Source of the DNA: Neospora caninum Liverpool
Taxonomy: Eukaryota > Apicomplexa > Conoidasida > Eucoccidiorida > Sarcocystidae
NCBI RefSeq assembly: GCF_000208865.1
Contig: NC_018394.1
Coordinates: forward strand, 2,793,797 to 2,857,796
Direction of reading: 5' to 3'
DNA: 64,000 nt
The notes beneath the pieces were generated by a model, which was not told the origin of the DNA, searched no databases, and saw nothing but the letters and a program-made list of their open reading frames with translations. Positions 1 to 12,854 of this stretch are shown here, piece by piece. Made by a program: the position numbers and the translations under genes. How positions within the stretch are numbered: the first letter of the stretch is position 1; every line of letters starts with the position of its first letter.

Positions 1-3000
1 GTGGCGAAGAGCTGGATTGCGCCGTCGACTTCCACTGATTCATGTACGACCGTTTATTTTGCTCGCCGAAGATAGGCAGTTCTTTTATCGCAGACCACAT
101 GGAGCACCGTATCTCCATTGGCTCTGTCTGTATTGTGTTCTCCCATGTCAGATCCCCACGTCCTGTACGGGGTGGTTAGAATTTTTTTCCTTGACCGCCG
201 TCAGACGCGAGTCACACTGTGCAGAATGAGACATGCATCATACAGAGCCGGTAACTCCATGGATCATCTTAGCTTGGTAGAACGGCGTCAGGGAACCTGT
301 GTTCTGTTAGCCCCGGAATAGGCTACGTGGCCGCTTTCATCACCGTAAGCAGGGACCGTTTAGTGCACCACTGGCGGGGCGCGACAGAACCGTCTCGCCG
401 CGGTTGAATGAAGAGATGCAAAAAGAGTCGTCGACTGTCCAGTCGAGTTTTTCTTTCTCTACAAAAATGGCACCGGTTGCAACGCTGTCAGTCCGTAGAC
501 TACTGTCATCTCGTCAATTCCAGTGGTCGGGACGAGCAGGCAGCGTTACCGCACAGTAAGGTTTAAGGTGGGTTCACCTCAGAGCTTGCACTGTGGAGAC
601 TCATGACCCTCCTAAAGGAAGATAGGGTGGGAAAGAAAAAATCGGCGCGCTGTATCTTACAGACGCATACCTTCATGAGAGGCGATACTCACCTAGGCAC
701 TTCACAGGAGTCCGTGGGGGCCCCCACAGCCACAGCGACAGAACGTTTAGAACCTTTAATCTTTGGATACCGGTAACATGTTAGATTGGAGACGTCGAAT
801 ATTCTCGATTCATGTGGTTGTGTGCTGACTCCGCGATGGTGTTTTTCTTGAGAAAGGGCTGTAAGTAAAACGCAAAAAGTCCTACGGTCTGGCATACTCT
901 GGCGCCTGTGGTGAAGAGAACAGCTGAGACGGGCGGACGCAAGGTCGGGAGCGACAGACCGGAGTCTCGACTGAAATCATATGCACGCTCTGGGTGAAAT
1001 GACCAGCGGACGGATTTTCAAAGAAGGCAGAGAGCAGAGAGATTCGCGTGCCAAACGCTAGGACAGATATCGCGTTCTTTAGGATGGCTTCCTGCCACAG
1101 ACAGGTAGTACGTTTTTCCTCCGGCTTGCTGTGGGCTCGAAGCTCCAACACGTGCATCCCCTCTGTGCCTTGCTTCATCAAACGTAGCTGAGGTGTAATT
1201 TGGATAGTTGCGTTCGCGGGCATTCTTGCTCAGGGTGGGCTGCATCCCGTGCGAAAGTCCATCGCTGACAGATTGCTAGCCGCGAAATTAACCGAAACCA
1301 TCACGAAAAGCTGAGGCGTGCGCGATCCCCAGTCGTATATATCGGCAGGAGCGCGGTCCACGCTGTCCACGTTCCCAATTCGAAGTGAGGAAACTTGACA
1401 AGGTGATCATAGCGGATCTCGAGTGATGCGTGGAAGAGTGATACGTGAGACAGCATAAAGACCCTGCTTCAGGTGTGTTGGCGACAGTGGGCTCCGAACA
1501 ACGGCCGCTCGCTTAATCTCAAACCTGACAGTGTGGCGAGGCCTTATGGATTACGGTATTTTTTTGGCAGATCCCGAACCGTGTCGCTCCGCACCCTGAC
1601 CGTGGGCACCGTGCTCGTGAGGTTACAACGGAAACTAACACAAAATCGCTCTTGTACTGGCGGCGCCAGGAACTGAGACGCTGCGACTTGGTGTACGCAG
1701 CGCTCGGTCAGGATGAGCTCAGCGCTATTTTCATTGCACGTTTGTGAAGGCGTAACTGCTGCTGAGATGATACAGACTTTTGCTCCAGATATCGGGTTGT
1801 CACGAGAAAAGGAGTCCACATGTGGTCCCGTGACCTAGCGAATCGCGGGGCACTTGGGACCAGAAACCGAATACGCCTGAAGAAGCTCGTGACTGGGGCG
1901 GAACATCGGCATATGTGTGTGGCGCTTGGTAGGAATTGGATGTGACTGGACCTCCTATGATGAAAAGCAAACCGGGTGTTCGGCAAGTACCACTACCTAA
2001 CGCCAGACTTCTTTCTCTTGTCAGCGCACGTGCAGATACATTTAATGCGAGGCAAGTGGGCGTCTTGAACACGTTGCATCAACCGAACACCTGTGCGATT
2101 GCTTCAAGGAGTGGACTGACATGCTGCTGCCATGGAAAATCAGTCTCCATATATGTGGACCTCACACTGGACAGAAGCAGGTGGACAATTGAATAGCCTA
2201 GCTGCATCAAGGCAGCTTTTTCACGCTGCCTCCGTCATCGGCATCTGCAGAGAAAGCCGCGTACCCAGTGGGACGAGACAGTCGCTTCCTCCACGTTGAC
2301 GTTAATATCGATATGTGGACCCACAGAGTCTACACGTCCCATTCTTTTTAACAAGGCCGAAACATCCTCGGAAAAACCGGAAGCCGAACCGACCGCACTC
2401 GTGATGCTTTGCCGCTAGTGCGGATGGTTATCATACCGACAACTCAGATTCAAACGCAACTCTCCCAGCCACGCGTCCACGTCGTCGAGAGTCGGCCACG
2501 GAACCTTTTCAAATCGACCTGGTTCGTTGTCCGACCTCGAAACGCCTCCTCCGCGAGAGCTGTTGTCAGCTGCATCGGAGAAGGTAGTACCGCTCCGATG
2601 TCGACGAGACTCAAGAAGATTCACCCAGTGCGGAATAGCAGCGCTGTGGAGGTTTTCTCGACGCTTCTCTGATTTGAGGAGCCTCAGACTCCCTTCAGCG
2701 TCCAGCGCACTCAAGTGTGTTAGTCCAGTTTCCTCCAACACCCCTCTGACGGTGGATGTCACGGTTTCACGTGTTTTCCTGTCATGTAGACGACGCCCTC
2801 CTTGCACACTGGTTTCCGGGCGTTGTGCTTTCATTCCTGAAGGCGTCGCCACGGCACCTTTCGGCTTTCGTCTTCGCCGGCGTGCCGGTACACTGGTGAC
2901 CGAGGTATAGTACAGCAGCTTCGGGACGCCTGGGTCGGGAGCGCAGAAATACTCAGACTGCTACACATTTCTATTCGGAAAAGCACCGGTCTGTTCAGCT

Positions 3001-4858
3001 GAGATCTAAACTTGAGAACAGCGGGGGGATTTCACTTTGCCCGCGAAGCGCGCCGATTCCGTAGTAGCAAGCAACCAAGCGACATCCCCCAGCAGCCACA
3101 ATTAGGGTGTTGCTGGAGGTGTATCTTCACCTCCGTGTCACGAAACTATGCAGCTGATTGAAACCGAACAAGCGTGGACAACTCGAAACGTTACTTGTGT
3201 CAAAAAACCAACGGTCCACTGATCTTCTGCGTATTCGCCGCGCGCGTCTGGTGTCTGGCCTATCTGGCGGCTCTCTGGTCCGCTAGGCATCCACATTTTT
3301 TGTCGTTGGCCGTTTCACCCTGTTTCGCACACCTGGCTGCATAAAAGCGACTACAGCCCGATCCCACGAAACATTTTGCATGTGTCGGCCTACGGTCAGC
3401 AAGCATAGCGCCTGCACGTGAAACCGGATCGGTGCTTACCGTGAACAGCCCAGCGCGCAGGTCCAGAGAGAACCAGAACGTCTCCAGATCGAAGGACTAC
3501 TGCTTTAGGCGCCACTCTGAGCAGACCGCACCGCCGACAATGACACACGAAAAGATACAGTCTTAGTTTCGGCCGTCACCAACCGAACAGGTACCATCCC
3601 GAGCCCAGAAACACAGAAACGATCTCCCACCCCGGCGCCGGTGCAACAGACAGGTGGACACAGGGATCCCCAGACAGAACATCCTGTCACTAAAAATGTC
3701 GGACTGCATCGTACAGACGCCGACCGAGAAGCTGCAGTAAAAGAAAACTTACTGTCGAGAGACGCCACCAAGAAGGAAGATTGCCGGCTGTCCGAGACTG
3801 CAAAGAACCGAGAAAGGAGACAGGCATCACTAATACCTCTGAAAAAAGCAAGACGGATTCGGCAGAGCAAACGCCAACACGCTGTACGGCCTGTGCACGT
3901 ATGCGTGAGCATGCAATATCGTATACACATCGACACAACCTTTGTAGGCGCTGAGGTTGCCGCTATTCCTGAGCATAGTGTGGAGAACTGTCACGGCTGC
4001 AGATGCTCGCCACCAAAACAGCAATCCACTTTCTAGTTCTTGAACGAAAACAGTCTCCACTCGCGCCAGCACTCCGGTTGCAAGAATCATTCAATCGTAT
4101 GTCTTCTAGCTGCGTGTTCTTGCTCGGGTAAGGTGGCCGAAGATGCGCGTCAGATCTCTCCCCCTATGACCGGTATTCGACGAGAGCCCTCCTCTTTTCC
4201 AGACCGTCCACGACACACCGTATCGTGCCCCATCGCCATGCATTGAGAGCCGTCTCCAGCAGCCTCACGGTGGCAGCCTGTGTCTGGTGTGGTATTTATA
4301 CACCGTGTAGTTGCTGCCTGTTTGCGCAGTCAAAGAACTGACGTCGGTAGGGAGAGCACAAGTCACAACGATGTTTTTGGTCTCACCTTATGGAGATAAG
4401 AGGCGCTTCAACTCTCTCTGCGTCGTCCTTGTGGCCTCGCAAACGATCGCCCTTTCGATAAACATTCAGAATGGCGGCCTGCATGCACACACGAAGCGAG
4501 CTGCAGGGCGGGGGCTAAGGCGCCTCACGTCGACACCTTCCGTTTCGCGTCGAAAGCAGCTGCGAAAAACGCGCGACTTCACGTACGCACAGGAAGAAGA
4601 ATCCACTGCGGCAGAAACGGAGTGGAACGCCGCGAAGAGATTGCAGAATTGTGGAAACTAAAAGGGCGACAGAACGCGACAAAGCACCGAAAGAGGCACA
4701 CGCAGCCTCGATGGCGTGTGTGCAAAGAGAGGCAGCTCAGCATCTCGCGTGTGCATTCAGTGCGACCCGTGAGGGACAGCGGGGGGAGTGGCTGCGCATT
4801 TCGTTCATACTCAGGAAGGACGACACACTTCTGTGGATCGGCTCTTGCCTCGTCTTAC
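1..4858. other. No recognisable gene; compositionally distinct stretch
   Basis: No reading frame here has recognisable protein similarity and none exceeds about 145 codons. Unlike the rest of the window it lacks (TA)n arrays, long pyrimidine tracts and Ser/Pro/Arg-rich frames. It lies just downstream of the last visible exon of the minus-strand ALKBH1-like gene, so the missing catalytic exons should be here, yet I found no H-x-D metal motif followed by acid residues, nor an N-Y/F-Y motif, on the minus strand. A minus-strand donor-like GTGAGTAT lies near 690. The stretch could be a long intron, an old degenerate element or an assembly join; I cannot tell which. Confidence 0.4.
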
Positions 4859-7495
4859 ATTCATTTTGGGCCTTTTGCACCCTGCTGCTGTTGCCCCTTG
4901 AAGAAACGGCTCAGCGAACTGGAGAATGTCGTCACACAGCTTCTCGAGTGCCGGCGGAAATCTCGGCAGTCCAGCATGATTCACGTTTGCCTTTTCGTCG
5001 CCTAATCCTCTGTCTGTACGCGTCGTCTTTGTTGTGGTCTGCCGTTCTGCTTCCCTTTCTTCTCCCCTTTCGTCTTCCCTTTCTTCTTCCCTGGCCTCGC
5101 CTTTCTCGCCACTGGACGCCACCCCGCAGCCTTCTCGCTGCTTCGTGTTTGCGGCCTCGGGGCCGGGCTGCTCGCTTCCGGTCTCGACTTTCGCTTCTGC
5201 AGGGCTCTCAGTGGGGAGCGCGCTTGATTCAGTCCGAGACTGTGTGTCTGTCTCTTCCCTTGCCGAGCCATTTGTTGACCATTTCGAAGATTCAGAGGAA
5301 CCCAAACAAGGGGCGGACAAGCAAGATCTGTCGAAGGAAGGCGAAGTCGGAGGACAAGTAGGCAGAGTAGGCAATGAAGAGGAGGGACAACACGAAGAGG
5401 ACGCGGCTGCGTCTTCGCCACAAGCGCCGGGTTGGTTCTCGAGGTGCTCAGTGCGGGATTCGCCCCGCCTTTTTGTGTCCTCAGCCGCACTCGCACGACC
5501 GAGCGATGAAGGAGCTCTGGACGGACGCTCCTCTCCTTCGTCTTCGTACGCCCTCCGCGTCCAGTCGTAGTGCCGTCCTAGAGTCACCCATCGGAGCTGG
5601 TTCTTCACAAAGACGGAGGGATTCTCCCGTGAGAGATCCCCGTCGAATTGCCTGCATGCAACTGGCTCGTGGGCGTCCCTCGAGCTCTCGCCTTCCCCCG
5701 CCTTCCGTTCCAGATTCTCCTTCGGGGAGGAGCTGCGACTCTGGCCGTCTTCACAGAGGTTGCCGTTCCCTTGTCCGCGCTTTTCCGCAGAGGAAGGGAG
5801 GGAAGAAGACGCGGCCTCGGGCGTCTCTCTGGCGCCGAGGAGATTGCAGATGTTGCAAATGTGCGGGGGTCTGCTGTAGACAGAGAGACACTCGCGAGCG
5901 AGATAGAGCTGCTCGGATTCCGACAGAAACGCGGGAAGCAAAAGCGCGCCTGTGCACACTTCGTAGACGGCGAGACGCGCAGAAGCACCCAGAGACAGAG
6001 ACACTTCTTCGCTAGTCAGAATCCGCGAAGACAGCGAAGGAGACAACGCGACAGCGGGGGAGCCCGCAGACGAATCAGAGACAGAAAGCAACGACGAAAC
6101 GCACGGAGACGAAGATGAGGAACCAGAAGAGACAGAAGAGGGGCTGGAAGAAGGTAGGCCAGACGCACCAGGCGAGGACGGAGACGAACAGCGCAAAGAT
6201 GAATGGATCGGAGCAGAAGAGAGAGGCGGACGCGGAGCAGAGTCAGTAACAGGGTTGGGCTCTGCAGACACCGAGGACCGACTGGTAGGCAGCGCCGGGG
6301 ACGACGGCGAAGAAAAGGAACGTTTTTCCGAGGAAAGAACGGGAAGAAGAGCCTGTGGCGTTCGATCCAAGAGTTGACGCAGCTCCAGAGCGTCGAAGCG
6401 CAGGGTCTGGTCTGGGAGCGGAAGTCCCCCGATGAGCTCAAAATCGCTCGCGTCCTCCCTGTCTTCTTTTGTGACCAGCGCGCTGGGGCAACAGTCCCCC
6501 TCACCTCCCTCACTTTCCGCTTCCTCTACCTTCCCAGTTCTCTCTGCTTCTTCTCCCGTCTCCCCGCGAAGTTCTTCTCTCCTTCCTCGAGCTTGCTGGC
6601 CTCGTTTTCCGTCCCCCGCTTCTCTTACTCTCTCAGCGTTTCTGCTCGGCAGGCCGCGTCGACAGCCGTCCTGTCCGAGCGTTGCGTCCGTTGTTTCTTC
6701 TCCACTTTTTCGCGAGATGCCTTCCTTTTCGCAAGAAAGCAAAGGCTGTTCTGCCGATTCCTTCTGAGGCGTCGGCGCTGTTGTCAGAGATTTGTCGACG
6801 CCGCTCGAGGTCTCATGTCGCCCGGCTGTCAATCGGAGCACCTGAGAGATGAAGATGGACTCCCAAGACTGCGCACGGAGAAGCGTCTCCCTTTCCTTGT
6901 ACGCATCCACTGAAGAGCCGCTGCCTCCTTCGCCCGTCCTTCCTTGCATGCAGCCATGTTGCCGCGACATGCCGCCTTTTCGACTGGCTGTGCTCGTCTT
7001 CATCTGAGAGTTGCGAAACAGATCGCCGCCCCGAGCCTGACTTCGGTCTCGCCAGCCTCGATCTTCTTGCCGCAGAGAACCGGTGCTGGCAAGAAAACCA
7101 GACACAAAACAACCTTGCTGAGAAGGTGTGAGACAGGGCCGTGGGTGGGGGACAGATGAACGGAGAAGAAACAAAGAAACATGCGTCGACACAGAGGCGG
7201 AGGAACCGCTGCGCCGGCGACCGCTCCGGGCCCTTCTAAAGGGGGCTCCAGCGGATGTGGAGACTGCCAGCAGACAAGAGAAAAAGCGACTGGGGAAACT
7301 AAGAGAGAGGAAAGGCGCGCCAAAGCGCGCGCTGTGTGGTTTTTGTGTAGATGCACGCGGCAGGAGACAAAAAATCCCAGCTTCGACAGCCTTCTGGGAC
7401 ATGCACGGCATGCACGCCACACAGCATGCAGACCCCAGCTTCTCTTTGAGACTCGCGTTTCTGCCACGCAGCAAGCACATTCTCTTTTTTCCCAA
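4859..7495 (-). CDS. ALKBH1: ALKBH1-type 2-oxoglutarate/Fe(II) dioxygenase, N-terminal part (catalytic exons not found)
   Basis: This frame carries the N-terminal half of an AlkB homologue 1, an enzyme family that oxidatively demethylates nucleic acids (tRNA m1A, DNA) using Fe(II) and 2-oxoglutarate. Three blocks match the family in order: VYEVCTGALLLPAFLSESEQ through YSRPPHICNICNLLG (near residues 510-550; human has an LPGYQW..CLKLYSQKPNVCN block), LRWVTLGRHYDWTRRAY (near 635), and GLPRFPPALEKLCDDILQFA (near 850). Between them lie Ser/Glu/Arg-rich insertions, so the piece is far longer than the same part of human ALKBH1 (about 200 residues). The conserved frame ends at a donor, AAT|GTAAGA, with last exon base 4859, just where the N-Y-Y and HxD..H core should follow; reading on hits a stop at 4811. 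The start is uncertain: the ATG at 7495 is the longest option, and the ATG of MKTSTASRKGG is a likelier one if the stretch near 7080-7150 is an intron. The gene is divergent from COQ2, 558 bp away. Confidence 0.75.
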
Positions 7496-8053
7496 AACAT
7501 GCTTGTTTCTCTAAACTTCGGCGAAGCCTTTGAGCTTCCCATTTCTCTTCATTTGTAGGGGGTCGCCGCCAGGTGTCTCGCCGTTGCTGCGGCGGTCAGC
7601 TAACTGCATGCGCCGGCAGTCTCCTGACCCCGGAGGAAATAAGGCGTCCCCACCGGTTTTGTCACAGAGAAAAAAACGTGGAGAGAGCGACAGCTGGACG
7701 CGTCCCTCGATCTCGCTTCTCTCCTCCGTCTTCGGTTCGTGTGCGCTTCTCCTCCCTCCGCTGCTCCGTTCTCCCTTTCCTCCCCCGTTTCCACCCTGCC
7801 CTACCGTCATCCTACGACACGCCCAGCTGTACGTACAGAGGCCAGATGCAAGGTCCAGACATACACACAGAAAAGAGCCGCGCATTCGCTCTGCTGGCAA
7901 CGGGTTATGACCGGCCGGAGCGCTTCCCCATGAGCCGCTTCCTCTGGGGAAGGGAAACAGAGGGGAGAAAGAGAACCCAGGCTGCCTGCGCTCGGACGCT
8001 TCCCTTGTCTCCCAAACGCTTGCAGCAATCTCCTCGTTCCGTCATTTTTTTCA
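7496..8053. promoter_or_regulatory. Divergent intergenic region, ALKBH1-like / COQ2
   Basis: This 558-bp gap separates two divergent start codons and must hold both promoters and 5' leaders. It contains TGCATGC-type words (7605, 8055) and the half-palindrome GCTGTACGTACAG near 7827, related to the recurrent 14-mer described under regulatory sites. No frame in it looks coding. Function is inferred from position only. Confidence 0.4.
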
Positions 8054-10718
8054 ATGCATGCGATGAAGCCGACCGTCTCGGGAAGTGTTCTGACACTCCC
8101 GCGTGTGAGACGGGAACTTCCGGGCCCCACGGCGCCACTCAGAGGCGCTTCTCGGCACATCAAACACTCAAACTGTTCAAATTTTATCACTAAAGGCCTA
8201 CGTGTCCCTCCCGTCCCCTCTGCACTGCTTTCCGTCTCGTCGCGAGCAGCGAAGCACAGCCAAGATGAAGATGTCTCCAGCTGGGTTCTTCGAGAAACGC
8301 GCGTCTCTGCTGGCTGGGACGCTCTGGCACACGGCAGGAATCCTGAAAATGGAAACGCTTTCTCTCGCCTCGCTCTTTCCGCTTCTTGCGCTTTCTCCCC
8401 TCGCTCGGCGTCTCTCGAGGCTTTTTCTCGCGTGAGGAACGCGCTCAGCGCGAGTAGCGCCGCCGTCTCGCGACCTTTCTCAACGGCTTCCAGTCCCCTG
8501 CTCTCTCTTCCTGGCGCTTCTGTGCGCAGGCCGTATGCGCCTCGCCAGAAGAGTGTATTTCCACAGCCGCTGCCATGCGTGCATCTCCCGATCGCTGTCC
8601 ACACGGAAGCAGCCAAAGGATTCTCTGGCAAGGCCGCCTCGCAGTCGCTGCGGGTCTCGCATCCATCGTCCTCGGCCTCGCGACTTTCCTGCGCTTCTCC
8701 AGCCACGCTGGCCTCTTCCCACTCGCAGACTGGTCGATCGCCTTTTTTTCTCTCTCCTTTTTCCACCGCACCTTCTTCTTCTCCTTCGCCTTCCTCTCCT
8801 TCTTCTCCTTCTCCTTGTCCTTGTCCTTCTTCTCCTTCTCCTTCCTCTCCTTCTTCTCCTTCCTCTCCTTCTTCTCCTTCCTCTCCTGCTTCGACTCTGG
8901 CTGTCTCGCCATCGAGTTCCATCGCGGATTCGCCCGCCCTGCGATACCCCTGGGTGCGCCGCATCGTGCCGGACTCTGTGTTTCCGCGCGTAGCTGCCTT
9001 CCTGGACCTCTCACGTTTCCACGCCCCCATCGGCTCTTGGCTGCTCTTCTGGCCTTGCGCGCACAGCGCTGCGCTGGCCGCGCCTGCGTCCGTTCTCTCG
9101 CCGACGTATCCGCAGGCAGCGGCGGCTTATATTCGGGCGCGCGAGGACGGCACGACGCTCTACCAGGTGCTGCACGCAGGCGCGCATCCCGCGGCAGACG
9201 AAACCGCCGCACGGACTGCGTCCGAAGCGGCGCAGACGGGCCAGGCTGCGGACGCTGTTTCGGCCGCAGCGTTGTCTGTCACCGAGCGCGAAGGCTCTTC
9301 AGTTGCGAGGCTTCTGCCGGGAGAGACAAACGACCAGGATCTGAGCGAGATCGCAAACTGCCTCGCCGCGCTCGTCCCCGTCGAGGCCGTCTGGCTGGAC
9401 ACAGCCAAGTGGATTGGCCTGTGTGGGGTGGGCGCTGTTCTCATGCGCTCAGCAGGTGTGCGACAGACAGCAGGCAGGCCAGCGAAAAAATCTCAGCTTT
9501 CCTCAGAGGCAAAAAACAAGTTGAGGACGCTTCGGCAGCCGACAGTGAAAGACAGCGGATGATCAGTGTCCGTGCCTCGGCATGCCTACACAGATATACA
9601 TTGATGCACACATTCGTACATTCATCGAGTCACGCGCTGATACAGACAATGACACATGCATTAATGCATAGGGAAATATTTCCATGGATATATATATATA
9701 TATATATATATAATATACGTGCATGCATGCATACATGTTGCTCCAGGGACCGAGTGGTGTGTCTCGCACCTCTGCGTGTCTTGCTGTTTCGCTTCTAGGT
9801 TGCATTATCAACGATTTACTCGACCGGAAGTTGGACGCGCGCGTCGAGAGGACGCAGAATCGCCCGTTGGCCAGCGGCCGGCTGTCTCCGCGAGCGGCGC
9901 TCGCTTCGCTGTCTGTACACTTGGGGCTCTCGCTGGGGCTGTTGCTCCTCTTTAACCCGCCCACAGTTGTGACGGCTCTATGTTCCGTCGGTTTGGTTGC
10001 GGTGTATCCTCTGATGAAGCGCGTTACGCACTGGCCGCAGCTGGTGTTGGGGCTGACGTTTAACTGGGGCTCTCTCGTCGGATGGACGGCGGTGATGGGG
10101 CGTTTCCTCTTGCCAGAATCGGCGTCTCTTCCGGCACCAGACGCGGCGCCTTCGCTCGCCGCCCTCTCCGCGGGCACCGCCGAGCCTGTGAAGCCTGCAA
10201 CTCCCTGGATCGCCAGCGGCGCCGGTTCGCTGGGCGTGGCCTTTGCTTCAGGGCTCGATTCAACCCTCTTCCCGCTGGGGCTAACTCCCTTCCTGTTGTA
10301 CTTCTCGGGCATCTTCTGGACGCTCACCTACGACACCATCTACGCGCATCAAGACAAAAAAGACGACCGGAGAGTTGGGATCAAGTCGACTGCGCTCCTG
10401 CTCGGGACGCGCACGCCGCTGTGGACCGCAGTCTTCTCGAGTGTCTATGCAACGGGTCTGGTCGGCGCGGGGCTCTGCACTCAGGCCTCCTGGCCGTTCT
10501 TCGCGAGTGTGGCTCTCTGCTACGCGCAGCTCCTCCAGCAGTCGCGCACGAATTTGGATGACCCGAAGGCATGCGGCGCCGCCTTCAAGCGGAACCACTG
10601 GGTGGGATTGACGCTTTTCTGCGGAATTCTCGCGTCCAAGTGGACGGAGGCATCTCGAGAAAACTCCGCCGAGGCAGGCCAGGCCAGAGGCGACGCTGCG
10701 AGTGCAGGCGCAGCCTAG
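8054..10718 (+). CDS. COQ2: 4-hydroxybenzoate polyprenyltransferase (COQ2/UbiA family)
   Basis: COQ2 attaches the polyprenyl tail to 4-hydroxybenzoate in ubiquinone synthesis, in the mitochondrial inner membrane. Exons are 8054-9455 and 9799-10718; the 343-bp intron splits a Gly codon (AGCAG|gt .. ctag|GTTGC) and the join restores MRSAGCIINDLLDRKLD, the first Mg-prenyl-diphosphate motif (N472, D473, D476, D480). The second Asp motif, YDTIYAHQDKKDD, is at about 645-657. The product is 773 residues, against about 370-420 in most eukaryotes. The excess is a roughly 300-residue Ser/Pro/Ala-rich N-terminus, probably holding the mitochondrial targeting signal and including a Ser-Pro repeat encoded at 8770-8895, plus about 100 residues between the first helix (RFHAPIGSWLLFWPC) and the first Asp motif. 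Several hydrophobic helices follow. The start is the first ATG of the open frame; MKPTV, three codons later, is equally possible. The gene is convergent with the ADCK2-like gene. Confidence 0.93.
9688..9718. repeat. (TA)n microsatellite in COQ2 intron
   Basis: About 12 TA dinucleotides followed by TAATATACGTGCATGCATGCATAC. It lies inside the single COQ2 intron and does not affect coding. Confidence 0.85.
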
Positions 10719-11146
10719 GAGACGCAGCGTAGAAGAAACGAGAAGAGACAAAGACAATCCAGAGGAGGCTCGTGGATCGCGCGGGGTCCTCGAGGGCGGA
10801 ATACGCAGATCTGAAGGGGGCTGCGCCTGCGTCGAGGTGAAGCGAAATGAAACAGAAAGCTTTGACACACGGCACGCAACGAAGAACCCAGGAAGGGACG
10901 TCTGGCGAAAGGGAGAAAAACGGACAGCGGGAAAAACAGGCCGCTCAAACGAACTCCGAAAAGCCAGGCGAGAGGGAGACTCGCTCTAACAGGAAGTCGC
11001 AGAAAGTCTCTTCGTCTGGCAGTTCCCTTGAGTTACGCGCCGAATGACAGCCGCGCACGGACCCAGTGTGGAAAAAGCGCAGAATACTGCGAGTTATTCT
11101 AAATTCAAAATATATATATGTATATACAGTTGCGAGCATTTGTATG

Positions 11147-11181
<35 letters not shown>

Positions 11182-12367
11182 ATATACATTTTGATATGGA
11201 GATACATATTTGTACCCTGCTGAGGCGGGTGTGGTTACTCTCAAGGCGAATGTGAGATTTACGCCTCGGCATGTGGTGAGGGGCTGAATTCGAGATTTGT
11301 TGAGTTGTGAGCAGTGTGTCTTGTCAAAATGAAAGATTTGTCGATGCACTCCCGTCCACGAAAGCCGTCACCTCTCACTGCCGTTTCGATATGCGGTGTA
11401 CTCCCTGCTGCGCGTGCACTCATGCAGGCGTCTGATCTGGCTTCAATTCACTTTCCTACCCTCTTGGTTCTTCCCGTTCACTATCTGTCCACGGTTCACG
11501 TGCGTCCAGAGGTTCTTAGCACCGCATTTGTCACAGAGTGTGGACCAAATCGCTGTTTTTCGTGTCTCTTTTCCTCCCTTCTTTGCATGCGCTACTTTCT
11601 CCGATGATGTGTGGACTTGCGGTGCCGAGCGTCGGGTTATCTGTAAACTGTTTTGTTTCTACAAGGTTTGTAGATGCGTTCGTTTCTTCTGCGCATCGAA
11701 TGCACCCGCGACACGACTTCTCTCTCAAGAGGAAAGCCGCTTGCGCGTTTGAACAGATGGAGCCTGTGCCACGCACCCCGCAGAATCGAGAATGGCGAGA
11801 AGTCCCCAGACGCGTTTTTCGCCTTCTGCGGGGCTCTGCTCGCAACATGTGACCCTCCGTGGGGCGTGAGAAGGCCGGGCGTAAATCTCCCGGACTTTCC
11901 TTTTTTTGGAAGGCGGCCTTGAAAGTTCGCCGCTTCTCACGCACGTGAGAGCGGCAGGTTCTCGCAAACTTCACGACGAGAAAGGAAACTCTCGAGTTTA
12001 ATGCATCCCTAGCGTCACTCTAAACGGCGCGCCCGCATCGGGAATCAAAAGCCTGGAAGAGAACCCTTTTTTTTGAAATAACGTTTCCTAGACGCACGCA
12101 GTCACACGCACTGCCCCTGACAAAACCTGATAGAAGAGAAAAACTCGAGTGATAAATGTGATGAACGAGTCGTCTCCCCTCTATTAATTCGGCGTCAAAA
12201 ACACGGATTCCTCCTCCGCTTACATGTGTCCCAACCGCGTTTCTCTCCTGTCCTCGGCGGCAGCATCTACGGGACATTTGTTTTTGCTGCGGCGCTGCAA
12301 ATTCTTCTCGCCACAACCGCCTCGCCGTTCTCGCCACGAAAAAACAGCGCACGTCTTCTGTCGCGTC
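10719..12367. other. Convergent intergenic gap, COQ2 / ADCK2-like
   Basis: Both neighbouring genes end here, so this should hold two 3' UTRs. It contains a (TA)n array at 11150-11179. No frame has recognisable similarity, and I see no further gene or RNA in it. Confidence 0.5.
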
Positions 12368-12820
12368 TCAGGAGGCTTCGTCCGAAACGTTCTCTCTCGC
12401 GCCCCTGGCCACTCGCCCCCTCTTTGACAAATACAACTTTTTCACAGCTTGGATCGTGTATGGCAGAGCCGTCTTTAGAATGTCCACGTTCGGGTCCAGC
12501 TGCTTGCCCACGCCTTCCAAGATGCTTATGGCCAAAAAGACCTGAGAGAGAGAGACAAAGCCGCGTGGCAGGAGAACTCCCGGCGTGCAGGGGCATTGCT
12601 CTGGGACGTACCCGAGCCACATGGTAGTGAGCAGTTCCCCACCTGCCTTTTTCTGCGTCATCTACAGCCTCTACTCGACGCACTCGCGTCGTGATATGCA
12701 GTCGCGTGCACATGGAGATTGGTACACTTTTTCTACATATATATGTATATATATATATATATATATATTCGGCCACAGAGATATAGATATGTATATCAGT
12801 ATGCATATACGTGTGCATTA

Positions 12821-12854
<34 letters not shown>

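Noticed and set aside
4110..4127. An 18-nt plus-strand micro-exon (TTCTAG, 18 nt, GTAAGG)
   Set aside because: Isolated, with a weak pyrimidine tract and no neighbouring exons; within the background rate of such pairs.
7807..9030. 407-codon minus-strand frame opposite COQ2
   Set aside because: Antisense of the COQ2 Ser/Pro region; Glu/Gly repeats arise from CCT/TCC-rich codons on the plus strand.
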